Assembly (NCBI GenBank): GCA_027487435.1
Contig: JAIYDP010000495.1
Coordinates: forward strand, 50,227-114,226
Direction of reading: 5' to 3'
DNA: 64,000 nt
Origin: Verrucomicrobiaceae bacterium
GTDB lineage: Bacteria > Verrucomicrobiota > Verrucomicrobiia > Verrucomicrobiales > Akkermansiaceae
In this document: positions 1 to 8,967 of the stretch, piece by piece
Layout of the letters: every line of letters starts with the position of its first letter
How positions within the stretch are numbered: the first letter of the stretch is position 1
Notes under the pieces: model-generated
Database searches by the model: none
Seen by the model: the letters and a program-made list of their open reading frames with translations, nothing else
What the model was told of the DNA's origin: nothing
Made by a program: the position numbers and the translations under genes

Positions 1-1
1 C

Positions 2-3000
2 CGCGACACCTTCCTGCGCCGATTGCCAGTCGTCAATTGGACAGATGCTACGCCGCGACTCAAAACCATCCCCGCCTATGAAGAAAGCACCGTGCGTTTC
101 ATCCTCGCGCAAATGCTTAACGATGCCCAAGATTGCGCCGTTTTATACTATCTGACAGGAGATGCAAAATACGCCCGTTGTGCGGCTGACATTCTTCACA
201 ACACCATCAAAACCATACTCCCTGTGACCGCTTCCACCAGCACGGGCAATGGTGGCTGGATCTTCCAAACCGACCTCCTCAAAGAAGCCCGTGTCAACGC
301 CATACAAATGCCCATCATTTACGATTTTCTCTACTCATGGCTACAAACCAACCAAGTCTATGATGTAAAGGCTGCGGGCATGGTCAATTTCAACTTCACC
401 AACGCCCAATCGGTATTCCGCAAGTACTACCAACTCATCCGCGATCACGGCCAAACGGAGTCGAACTGGTCTGCACTCGAAGCCCCCTCCATGCTCCACA
501 ATCTTCTCGCTCTCGACTCTGCCTCGGAGCGCAACGCGGCGGTGGAAGTCTATCTCACCGCAGGTAGTTCTCGTCAGGCATCGCTGGATTACGACTATCG
601 CCACTACGAGACCGCAGGAAATATATGGCCTGAGTCGCTACAGTATGCCTCAGCCGTAGGCAATATCCGCACACAACACCTGGTGATGCTGGAACGTTAC
701 AATCCCGCGTTGAATCTTTTTGATCGCTACCCGAATTTCCCCACTAGCCTGCCGCGCATTAGCTTCCTACGCTATCCGAACGGCGAGCAAATTAGCTTCG
801 GTGATGGACATCGCGAATCGGGAGGCCAACCCTACAGCAGTTACGAATTGGTCTATCAACACGCCCAGGCCATCGGCGATACCCGGCTCACCAGTCTCTT
901 CGGTTCCCTGCTGAATGGCGGGCAAGCGGCGGGCGAGTATAACCGCTCGGTGTTACAGGAATACGAAAATCTTGGCTCGATGACCGATCCCTTGCAGATT
1001 CTCTGGCAGGTTCCTACCATCGCCGAACCCTCGGTGTTTCCCGAGCTCCCACGCACCGATACGCTCCCATACGCTGGCGTCTCGCTTCAACGAAATGAAG
1101 CGCCCTCCGGCGATCCGAACTACGGCCTGATGTGTTTCGTCGGCGGTGCTGGTCACATTCATAGCCATGCCAGTGGTATGAGCATGGAACTCTATGGCGC
1201 AGGCGAAGTCATGGGTGCTAAGTCAGGGCGCACGGACTACGGCTCTACCAATCATGAAAATTACTATCGCGTGTTCGCGGCGAACAATACCGTAATCGTC
1301 AATGGCGGCTCTCGCGGCGAGGGCGGTTGGCAAAATATCGCCATTAACACCGTGCAAAATGTGGCCATGGAACCAAGGGTATCCGCCGCACCGGTGTCGC
1401 CTGACTACTCCTTTACTTGCAGTTCCTTTGCCGATGATAAAGGCACCCTCGCAGAGGGAACGCAACAGCGCACCATGGCCATCGTCCGCACCTCGCCTAC
1501 CACGGGATATTACGTCGATTTTTTCCGCACACGTTCCACGGTTACGAACCGCACAGCCACAACGCTGAACGGCAATGTTACCAATCAATACCACGACTAC
1601 ATCTATCGAAACATCGGCGACAGTGCCGTGGAAATGCTTGCCGATGGTGCACCCCTGACGCTTACGAGCCAGGTTAACCGCTTCGCGAATGACACCGGCG
1701 ATGAGTACGATCAGCCTGGCTGGCGCTACTTCACGAATACCGCCGTTTCGCTTCCTACGAATCAATCGTTTCGCGCAAAATTCAAAGCCACCGTCTCAGG
1801 CACGCCGCGCTACATGTCCATGCACATGCCCGCCGTCGCCAATCGAGAATACGCCAAAGTGGATAGCCCCGCCATTGTCGATGCGCCTGCACCCTACAAC
1901 AGCCGCCTCGCGCCCACCTTGGTGATACGCCAGATTGGCGAGGCATGGGAAAAAGCCTTTGCCACGGTCTATGAACCACACATGGGTAGCAGCGCAGGCA
2001 GCGTGCAAAATGACACGCAACTCCTTCGCGGAAATGTCGTCGTCGGTGTCAAAGTGGAAAGCAACACCGGTACGAGAAACGTAATCCAATACATTTTTTC
2101 CAACCCAAATTCCACCGAGACTTACACGAACACAACAGAAGGCATCAACTTCAAAGGTCGTTTCGGCATTGCATCCAGCAACGGCGATGGCTCCGTGACT
2201 CTCTATCTCGGTGAAGGCTCTTCGATGACCTATCGTGGCAATACCGTAGCGACAGTCAGCGGCTCCAATTCCCAAGCCCAAGTTCGCTTCACTCCCGGAC
2301 TCACTCCTGAGGTCACAGCAAATGCAGCCGTAAATGTGACTCCCGCTCCCGCTCCACCAGGCAACACATGGGTGCCGACGATTGCTGGCACCTATGACTG
2401 GAATACGGTTACCAACTGGAGCCCTGCCAATAGCCCAAATAGCGTCGGCCATGTGGCGCGGAAAACCACCAACCTCACAGGAAATCAGATCGTCAACCTC
2501 AATGTACCCATCACACTTGGCGAACTCGCGATCGGCGACAGCACTGGTTCGCAAACCACGCTCTTGCGTCGCGGTACCAATGGGTCACTGACCTTTGACC
2601 AAGTCGATAACGAACCCACCTACTTGACTCGCACTGCGGGCGGCACGGGAAATATCACCCTAGCTAGCGACCTCAACATCACACTCAACGATGACCTTAT
2701 CGTCCGCAATGCCACCGGCACAAACCATTCGGTCATCGCCATCGAAGGTGCCATCTCGGGAAATGGCAAAACCTTAGCCAAAGAAAGCAGCAACCTCACT
2801 CTGGTATTGTCGGCGGCTAATACCTATTCTGGCGCCACGAAGCTCATCGGCGGCATTCTCTCATTGAACCACTCTCTCGCCCTACAAAACAGCGCCTTCG
2901 ATAGCAATCTCAGCCTTAGCGGCACTGCGACAGAGGGACTGCAAACCACGGTAAACTCCCTGACACTCGGCGGAATCAGCGGCACGAAAAATTTCTCCTC

Positions 3001-6000
3001 ACTCTTCACCACCAATGCCAGTGGGCTAAACTCACTCACGAATCTAACGCTCAACGTCGGCACGTCCAACCTGGTTTTTTCTGGCGTGATTGCTGATGGA
3101 TCTCCTGGCATGGCCTTCACGAAAGCAGGCAGCGGGACACAAACCTTATCGGCGATTCACACCTACACAGGAGCTACTACCCTTAGTGCAAATGGCGGGA
3201 TTCTGGAAATCTCCGGCAATGGTAGCCTTGGTGCGGGAAATTACTCCAGCGCGATTGCGTTGGGAGCCAACTCGAAACTCCATTTCTCGAGTTCCGCAAC
3301 GCAGACCCTCGCAGGCTCTATCAGCGGCACGGGCACGCTACAAAAAAGCCATGCCACTAGCACTCTGACCCTCAGCGGGACGAATTCTTCTTTCAGTGGC
3401 ACAGTAGATCTCGATGGCGGGACGCTTTCTCTGGCCAATGCCAACGCACTAAGTGCCGCAACAGCCATCCAACTTGCCAACGCCACGACCCTAAGTCCGA
3501 TTGTGCAAACTGTTACCGTAAATGCCCCCATCGCCGTCAGCGGCACGCCCATCATTCAAGCGCCTGACTTCGGCAGCGGATCCACATCATCAACTCTGAG
3601 TCTCAATGGCTCGATCACTGGCAGCGGAAATGTCACTTTTGGCGCCAACGCGAGCATCGCCAGCAACGCTCAACAAACCATCCGCCTCAATGCCACAAGC
3701 AGCTATTCTGGTGGAACGACAACCTTACATCCGACTCATTCGAATGCGAATCTGATCGTTCGGCTCGGCATCGCCAATGCTCTTCCCATTTCCACCATCC
3801 TCGCAGTCAATGGCTCAAATGGTAGCGGTACCGGACGTGTCTCCCGCTTCGATCTCAATGGCTTTCACCAAACCATAGGCGGACTACAAAACACACCCGC
3901 ATCCTTACGCTCGCAAAGTGTCATCAGCGATGCGGCAACCCCTGCCATTCTCACGATCCAAAATTCCACAAATCGCACCTTCTCCGGCAGCGTCAATGGC
4001 ACTGGCCTTAGCCTCGTCAAAAACGGCACAGGAAGACAAACTCTCGCTGGGATCAATGGATTTAGCGGCGACACCACCATCAATGCCGGGATTCTTCAAG
4101 GCGTTGTTGGCGGCAGCTTCACGAATTCCGCGATCACCTTAGCCAATGCCAATGGCACGCTCGGCGTTGCCATTTCTGATGCCACAAAAACATGGACTTG
4201 CCCCTCACTCCATGTCGCCGCAACGGGAAATCTGGAGTTTTCCTTTGGCACCGTGCAACCCGCCAGCGTCGCCCCTCTGACTGTCACAGGTGCTGTAGCG
4301 TTTCAAGCAACTCCCACCGTGCGAATCGTTACCGACAGCGGCATACCCAGCGGAACTTACCCGCTGATGACGTGGAGTTCTTCGAGCGGTTCGGCACCCA
4401 CCGTAGTCAGCATTGTCAATTCCAGCGGTAAATCGGCACTGGTGGACGGCACGACCGCCAGCCTGAGTGCGACAGCCACAAGGCTCAACCTCATCATCAC
4501 AAGCGTTCCCACGATCGTCAAAGCCAACAACTCCAACAACCTCAATCTCGGTACCAGTTGGGTTGGCGGCACAGCCCCGAATTTTGACAAAACCGCGACT
4601 TGGAATAACACGGTCACCGCAGCCAACACCACAGTGCTAGGAGCCAATACGACATGGGCGGGAATTACCGTAAGCAATCCAGGCGGCAACGTCACCATCA
4701 ACGCCGGTCACTCCCTCACACTTGGCGCAAATGCGACCGATATTGGCATGAATGCCGCCACCAGCAACCTTACCTTGAATTGCCCACTGATCCTAGGTGA
4801 CGACAACACATGGAACGTGACCGCCAGCCGCACACTTACCCTCGGTGGCGTCGTTTCAGGAGCTTTTCCCATCACCAAAGAAGGCTCAGGCACGGCATTA
4901 CTTACAGCGGCAAACACGTTCAATGGGGACATTGTGCTCGCGGCAAATGCAGGTTCTTTCGACATCGGAGGCACCGGCACTCTGGGCACCGGCAACTTTG
5001 TTGGCGCCATCGAGATCGGCAACGGCTCGACGTTCCGCTACAATAGCAGCACGGCACAGACCCTCAGCGGCGCGTTGCGCGGCAGCGGCACACTGCGCAA
5101 AGAAAACTCCAGCCTTCTCACCCTCGCCGCTGCCAACCCGGACTTCGCGGGCACCATTTCTCTCCATCAGGGCAGAATCGATCTCGCCAACCTCGATGCT
5201 CTCGGCGCTACCACGGCCATCCAGACCACCGGCGCCTCCACGCTTTCCTCGTCGCTCGATGGCATGACCACCGCCGTTCCCGTCATTCTCGGCAGCAACT
5301 TTTCTCTCGCCTTCGGACGCACCACCAGTGCTCGCGGCACCATGCGCTTCAATGGCCCGATCAGCGGCATAGGCACGATGACTTTTACCACCGTCACGAA
5401 TAACAGTGGCAACAACCTACAAACGCTGTTTCTCGGCGCGCAACATTCCTACACCGGCAACACCATCATCACTACTGCAAACGCCGGCAACACCTTCTCC
5501 GTGAGGGCAACTCAGGCCGATGTCTTGCCCGTCACTACTGTCCTCACCATCGATGGCGGCAACGGATCTGGCACCGGACGCACCATCAGCTTTGACCTCA
5601 ATGGCTTCGACCAGACTCTAGCCGGTCTTACCAACGTCACTGGTCTGACCTTACGCAGCCAGCGCATCTTCAATAGCTCAGGACAAACCGCCACCCTGAC
5701 CATCAATAACACCAGCGACTTCTCGTTTTCCGGCAGCATCACCGGCAGCGACCTCAGCTTGAACAAGATTGGCAGTGGCATGCAAACTCTCGCCGCAGCG
5801 AATACCTACGACGGCGTAACATCCGTCGGCGAAGGCCTACTCGTTCTCGGCCATAGCCTCGCCTTGCAAAATAGTTGCTTTGACACCAGCGAAAGCGTTC
5901 TAGGCGATGACACCAATGGCATCCGCAGCACCGTGACAACTCTCACCGTTGGAGGACTTAGGGGTAGCCGAAATTTTTCCACCAATTTCACCACGAGCTC

Positions 6001-6943
6001 CGGCGGCTATTCCAGCGTCACCGCTCTGACCCTCAATCCCGTAGCCGGAGTTTCCTGCGACTACTCTGGTGTCATTGCCAATGGGGCACCGGGCATGTCC
6101 TTGACCAAATCTGGCGCAGGAACCCAGATCCTCTCTGGCGCTAACACCTACAGCGGCGGCACGGTCATCACAGCCGGCACGCTCCGCCTCGGCGCAAACA
6201 ACGTGCTTCCCGCCACTCCCGTATCGCTCGGTGATGCCACGCTGGATGTTGCCGGGTTCTCGGACACAGTCGGCACGTTGGATCTTGCAGGCAACGCCAC
6301 CATCCAGCTCCTGCCAAACGGCACCCTCGCCTTCGCTGCCAGCAATGCCGTGGACTGGACAGATCATTCTGCCACCCCCGCCGCCCTTACCATCAGCGGC
6401 GCTTTCGTTTCCGGCAGCTCGCTACGCTTCGGCACCACCAACACCGCCCTCACCCCTGCGCAGCTCGCGCTGATTTCCGCAGAGGGATTCGGGCCATTTT
6501 CCCTCAACTCCTCAGGCTACCTCACCGCGACTCGGCTCACCAGTTACGCCAACTGGGCCGGTGCTCACGCCAATAACCAGGCCGCTCACCTCGACTTCGA
6601 TAAAGACGGCGTCGCCAACGGCATCGAATACCTGCTCGGCGGCACCTCCGCCACCAACGACATCGCCAAGCTCCCCACCCTGAGCACCACGGGCGGCGAC
6701 CGCGTTTTCCGATTCATTCGCAGCCACGGCTCCATGGATCCCAACAACACCGTCACCATCCAGACCTCGGAGAATCTTCACGATTGGCCGAATTCCCACA
6801 ACGTCCCCGACGAGGAAGGCACCACTCCAGCCGGCATCACCGTGGAAAAAAATGCGCCCGCCGTAGGCCAAGACACCATCACCTTCATCCTGCCGTCCTC
6901 CGCTACAGAAACCTTCGTGCGCCTCAAGATCAGCGTCCCCTAA
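2..6943 (+). CDS. Secreted heparinase II/III-like protein fused to PATR beta-strand repeats (5' partial)
   Basis: The reading frame is open from the first bases, so the true start and any signal peptide lie upstream. About the first 750 visible residues resemble heparinase II/III-type polysaccharide lyases: an all-alpha region, then a beta-sandwich with a His-rich stretch (GHIHSHASG, near residue 380) and a conserved Asn-Asn-Thr segment. From about residue 780 to 2170 it carries roughly ten autotransporter-associated strand repeats of the type L-x-x-ANTYSG-x-T followed by G-x-L-x-L. The C-terminal 130 residues hold a calcium-loop-like DFDKDGVANG motif common in verrucomicrobial secreted proteins. 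No outer-membrane autotransporter barrel and no PEP-CTERM tail is seen. Long segments of the repeat region are internally duplicated. Role inferred: cell-surface or secreted degradation of an acidic polysaccharide. Confidence 0.8.
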   Translation, partial: RDTFLRRLPVVNWTDATPRLKTIPAYEESTVRFILAQMLNDAQDCAVLYYLTGDAKYARCAADILHNTIKTILPVTASTSTGNGGWIFQTDLLKEARVNAIQMPIIYDFLYSWLQTNQVYDVKAAGMVNFNFTNAQSVFRKYYQLIRDHGQTESNWSALEAPSMLHNLLALDSASERNAAVEVYLTAGSSRQASLDYDYRHYETAGNIWPESLQYASAVGNIRTQHLVMLERYNPALNLFDRYPNFPTSLPRISFLRYPNGEQISFGDGHRESGGQPYSSYELVYQHAQAIGDTRLTSLFGSLLNGGQAAGEYNRSVLQEYENLGSMTDPLQILWQVPTIAEPSVFPELPRTDTLPYAGVSLQRNEAPSGDPNYGLMCFVGGAGHIHSHASGMSMELYGAGEVMGAKSGRTDYGSTNHENYYRVFAANNTVIVNGGSRGEGGWQNIAINTVQNVAMEPRVSAAPVSPDYSFTCSSFADDKGTLAEGTQQRTMAIVRTSPTTGYYVDFFRTRSTVTNRTATTLNGNVTNQYHDYIYRNIGDSAVEMLADGAPLTLTSQVNRFANDTGDEYDQPGWRYFTNTAVSLPTNQSFRAKFKATVSGTPRYMSMHMPAVANREYAKVDSPAIVDAPAPYNSRLAPTLVIRQIGEAWEKAFATVYEPHMGSSAGSVQNDTQLLRGNVVVGVKVESNTGTRNVIQYIFSNPNSTETYTNTTEGINFKGRFGIASSNGDGSVTLYLGEGSSMTYRGNTVATVSGSNSQAQVRFTPGLTPEVTANAAVNVTPAPAPPGNTWVPTIAGTYDWNTVTNWSPANSPNSVGHVARKTTNLTGNQIVNLNVPITLGELAIGDSTGSQTTLLRRGTNGSLTFDQVDNEPTYLTRTAGGTGNITLASDLNITLNDDLIVRNATGTNHSVIAIEGAISGNGKTLAKESSNLTLVLSAANTYSGATKLIGGILSLNHSLALQNSAFDSNLSLSGTATEGLQTTVNSLTLGGISGTKNFSSLFTTNASGLNSLTNLTLNVGTSNLVFSGVIADGSPGMAFTKAGSGTQTLSAIHTYTGATTLSANGGILEISGNGSLGAGNYSSAIALGANSKLHFSSSATQTLAGSISGTGTLQKSHATSTLTLSGTNSSFSGTVDLDGGTLSLANANALSAATAIQLANATTLSPIVQTVTVNAPIAVSGTPIIQAPDFGSGSTSSTLSLNGSITGSGNVTFGANASIASNAQQTIRLNATSSYSGGTTTLHPTHSNANLIVRLGIANALPISTILAVNGSNGSGTGRVSRFDLNGFHQTIGGLQNTPASLRSQSVISDAATPAILTIQNSTNRTFSGSVNGTGLSLVKNGTGRQTLAGINGFSGDTTINAGILQGVVGGSFTNSAITLANANGTLGVAISDATKTWTCPSLHVAATGNLEFSFGTVQPASVAPLTVTGAVAFQATPTVRIVTDSGIPSGTYPLMTWSSSSGSAPTVVSIVNSSGKSALVDGTTASLSATATRLNLIITSVPTIVKANNSNNLNLGTSWVGGTAPNFDKTATWNNTVTAANTTVLGANTTWAGITVSNPGGNVTINAGHSLTLGANATDIGMNAATSNLTLNCPLILGDDNTWNVTASRTLTLGGVVSGAFPITKEGSGTALLTAANTFNGDIVLAANAGSFDIGGTGTLGTGNFVGAIEIGNGSTFRYNSSTAQTLSGALRGSGTLRKENSSLLTLAAANPDFAGTISLHQGRIDLANLDALGATTAIQTTGASTLSSSLDGMTTAVPVILGSNFSLAFGRTTSARGTMRFNGPISGIGTMTFTTVTNNSGNNLQTLFLGAQHSYTGNTIITTANAGNTFSVRATQADVLPVTTVLTIDGGNGSGTGRTISFDLNGFDQTLAGLTNVTGLTLRSQRIFNSSGQTATLTINNTSDFSFSGSITGSDLSLNKIGSGMQTLAAANTYDGVTSVGEGLLVLGHSLALQNSCFDTSESVLGDDTNGIRSTVTTLTVGGLRGSRNFSTNFTTSSGGYSSVTALTLNPVAGVSCDYSGVIANGAPGMSLTKSGAGTQILSGANTYSGGTVITAGTLRLGANNVLPATPVSLGDATLDVAGFSDTVGTLDLAGNATIQLLPNGTLAFAASNAVDWTDHSATPAALTISGAFVSGSSLRFGTTNTALTPAQLALISAEGFGPFSLNSSGYLTATRLTSYANWAGAHANNQAAHLDFDKDGVANGIEYLLGGTSATNDIAKLPTLSTTGGDRVFRFIRSHGSMDPNNTVTIQTSENLHDWPNSHNVPDEEGTTPAGITVEKNAPAVGQDTITFILPSSATETFVRLKISVP

Positions 6944-6999
6944 CCGTGGCTCCCTGCCTTTCTTCTTCTTCGAATATCCAGCGAACGAAAGCTCGCCAT

Positions 7000-7210
7000 C
7001 CTGCAAGTTGCAGGACGATGCGCCCTGCAAAGATTACCCTCCTGCAAACTGCGAGACGACATTCCCCGCGAAGATTGCCCTCCTGCAAGCTACGGGACGA
7101 TAATCCCCGCGAAGATTGCCTTCCTGCAAGTTGCAGGACGATATTCTCCGCGAAGATCGCCTTCCTGCATGCTGAGGGACGATATTCCCCGCGAAGATAT
7201 GTTCCCTGCA
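7000..7210. repeat. 41-bp tandem repeat, five units plus a partial sixth
   Basis: Units start at 7000, 7041, 7082, 7123 and 7164, each exactly 41 bp; a sixth begins at 7205 and decays after CCTGCA. Each unit opens with CCTGCAAG-like sequence. In units 1 and 4 this extends to the perfect dyad CCTGCAA-G-TTGCAGG. The second half (CCCCGCGAAGATTGCC) resembles the first half, so the unit may be an old duplication of a 20-21 bp element. There are no spacers, so it is not a CRISPR array. Function unknown. Confidence 0.9.
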
Positions 7211-7216
7211 CAAAAA

Positions 7217-7238
7217 CGCCCAAGTTTTACCTTGGGCG
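7217..7238 (-). terminator. Rho-independent terminator for the minus-strand DUF6261-like gene
   Basis: An 8-bp perfect stem (CGCCCAAG at 7217-7224 with CTTGGGCG at 7231-7238) closes a 6-base loop. Read on the minus strand it is followed at once by five T residues (7216-7212). It lies about 50 bp past the stop codon of the gene ending at 7291. Confidence 0.75.
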
Positions 7239-7290
7239 GAAAGTGTCCCCACGCGCGCAGGGGACGGATCGCGCATGATTTTGATCTGCT

Positions 7291-8040
7291 TCACGCGCTC
7301 GGCGGCGAAAGCGGCGGCGGGGCGGCTTCGTCTGCGGCATCATCGACCTTACGGCCCGCGGTGGCTGTTTTGTAATCATCAATCAAGCTGTTGATCTCCG
7401 CAATCGTCTTGGTGTATAGCGCGCTGGGCGCCAGCGTGGCGTGGGCGGTCAAGTGCGCGCTGAGTTCCTGCCATTTTTCCTGCGCCGTGGCTCGCAGGGC
7501 GATGACTTGGCTGGAATCTCCCGCCATTTCCTGCGAACGTTGCACGTAGGCCGCATCAAAATCTTGATTCGCTGCGGACAATTCCTCCACCCAGTCGATG
7601 AGTCCAAGCTCGGCGGTGGCGCTCGTGGCGGCGGCATCGGATCGTAAATCATCCACCAACGAGCGGATTTCCCCCGTTTCCTGTTGATAGCGCAAGCGTG
7701 TGACGCCACTGCCGTATTTGTCAAAGATCAAGCCAATGCGCCGTGCGGCCTCACGCTTGACGGGATCAAAATGCAATGCAAAGCCGCTGACCACGCGGAG
7801 AATCCCGGTAAAAGCATGGTCGCGGCGTGTATCCAACTCGGCGAGCTTGGCGGTAATGGCGCTGCTGCTTTGTTTCTTGTATTCCCCATCCAATTTCACC
7901 ACAGCGGTGCTCAGCGCGGTTTGTTGGAGCAGGACCTTCAGGGAACTCGGGTCATGGGAGACGATGATTTTTGAGGCATTGGTGAGTAGCTGAATGTATT
8001 CGGCCACACGATAGCGTTTGGGATTGATGATTTGGATCAT
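7291..8040 (-). CDS. DUF6261-like protein of unknown function
   Basis: A 249-residue, mostly helical protein without signal peptide or membrane segments. The core pattern (LDTRRDHAFTGI, then a short helix with FDPVKREAARRI, then FDKYG, then GLIDWVEELSAAN) matches my recollection of DUF6261 proteins, best known from Bacteroidetes. Function is unknown. The start at 8040 is chosen because it begins MIQIINPKRYR, as related proteins do; an in-frame start 39 bases upstream would add a short Cys-containing extension. The C-terminal 15 residues are rich in Pro, Ala and Asp. The gene appears to be monocistronic, with its own terminator at 7217-7238. Confidence 0.6.
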   Translation of the reverse strand: MIQIINPKRYRVAEYIQLLTNASKIIVSHDPSSLKVLLQQTALSTAVVKLDGEYKKQSSSAITAKLAELDTRRDHAFTGILRVVSGFALHFDPVKREAARRIGLIFDKYGSGVTRLRYQQETGEIRSLVDDLRSDAAATSATAELGLIDWVEELSAANQDFDAAYVQRSQEMAGDSSQVIALRATAQEKWQELSAHLTAHATLAPSALYTKTIAEINSLIDDYKTATAGRKVDDAADEAAPPPLSPPSA

Positions 8041-8217
8041 AGGTTTGTCAGCTCTGCATGAGCATAAGAATAGAATCACAAGCGCCGAAAAAGTCGAGGG
8101 GGCGAGGGGAAAAAAGAATTTTTCTGTGAACCATCACCATGCTGGGTAAAATGCACTTCATGCTGTGCGGCAGCATCTTTGCCCGCTAGGAAAGCACCGG
8201 GGCTAGATGCCATAAAA

Positions 8218-8946
8218 TCAATCCTCCATCTGCGAAAAACGCAGTGCCGATAGCGCGAACATTGCCGCCGTTTCTGCTCGCAAAATGATTCGCCCCAATG
8301 TCACCGGATGAAATCCCGCAGCGAGCGCTTGCGACGTTTCCTCCGCAGAAAAATCACCCTCCGGCCCAATCAGGATGGTCGCTTTCTCGATGGTTCCTTG
8401 CTTTCCCATCAGGGCTCGAAAGCTCACCGCCCCGTCGGCCAAGGAGGCGATGATGAGCAGTCCTTGATGTGGTCTATGAATCCATGCCGACCAGGGTACA
8501 GGCGCGTGAATTCGTGGTAGATGATCCTGCCCGCATTGCTTGCAGGCCTCCATCGCCACGCGCTGCCATTTGGCCATTTTTTTCAGCGCATCTTGCGCAT
8601 CGTACTGCACCACCGTGTGACGCGTCACTAAGGGAATGACCTCCGACACTCCAAGCTCCACGGCCTTTTCCACAATCCATTCAAAGGTTTTCCCTTTGGG
8701 CACTGCTTGCACAAGGGTGATGGCGGGCGATGTTGCAGCACTAAAGGTTTGTTGTTTCAGCCGCAATGCCACTTGATGTTTTGCTACTGTAGCAATCTCG
8801 GCTTCAGCTCTGCGACCTTGGCCGTCAAAGACTTCTAGCGCATCGCCCGCACGCAAGCGCAAGACTTGCGACGCATGGCGAGATTCCTCTTCATCCAAGG
8901 AGGTGAGGGGCTGCCATGATTCGGGCGCGAGGAAAAAACGCGGCAT
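8218..8946 (-). CDS. rsmE: 16S rRNA (uracil1498-N3)-methyltransferase RsmE
   Basis: A 242-residue SPOUT-class methyltransferase expected to methylate N3 of U1498 in 16S rRNA using S-adenosylmethionine. It has the N-terminal PUA-like segment (MPRFFLAPE, SRHASQVLRLRAGD) and the C-terminal knotted domain with IGPEGDFSAEE and LGRIILRAETA, which form the SAM site. Length is normal for the family. It lies 21 bp downstream of dnaJ on the same strand and may be cotranscribed with grpE-dnaJ, an arrangement seen in other bacteria. Confidence 0.95.
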   Translation of the reverse strand: MPRFFLAPESWQPLTSLDEEESRHASQVLRLRAGDALEVFDGQGRRAEAEIATVAKHQVALRLKQQTFSAATSPAITLVQAVPKGKTFEWIVEKAVELGVSEVIPLVTRHTVVQYDAQDALKKMAKWQRVAMEACKQCGQDHLPRIHAPVPWSAWIHRPHQGLLIIASLADGAVSFRALMGKQGTIEKATILIGPEGDFSAEETSQALAAGFHPVTLGRIILRAETAAMFALSALRFSQMED

Positions 8947-8967
8947 GCGCGAGGAACGTGGAAGAAT

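Larger units (their letters stand above)
6944..7290. other. Intergenic region between convergent genes
   Basis: This 347-base stretch between two gene 3' ends holds no supportable gene. It contains five 41-bp tandem repeats and a hairpin that can terminate the minus-strand gene. Frames that stay open across it are by-products of the repeat. No plus-strand terminator was seen after the heparinase-PATR gene. Confidence 0.7.

Noticed and set aside
1223..2554. Long minus-strand frames inside the lyase-PATR gene
   Set aside because: They have no domain match and lie wholly opposite a continuous coding sequence with clear family motifs.
7000..7210. CRISPR array
   Set aside because: Units are contiguous with no unique spacers, and no cas gene is in the window. 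The same applies to the 21-bp array at 62768-62956.
6784..7294. Several open frames on both strands across the 41-bp array
   Set aside because: They are read-through of a repetitive non-coding stretch, disagree with neighbouring gene ends and contain no recognisable domain.
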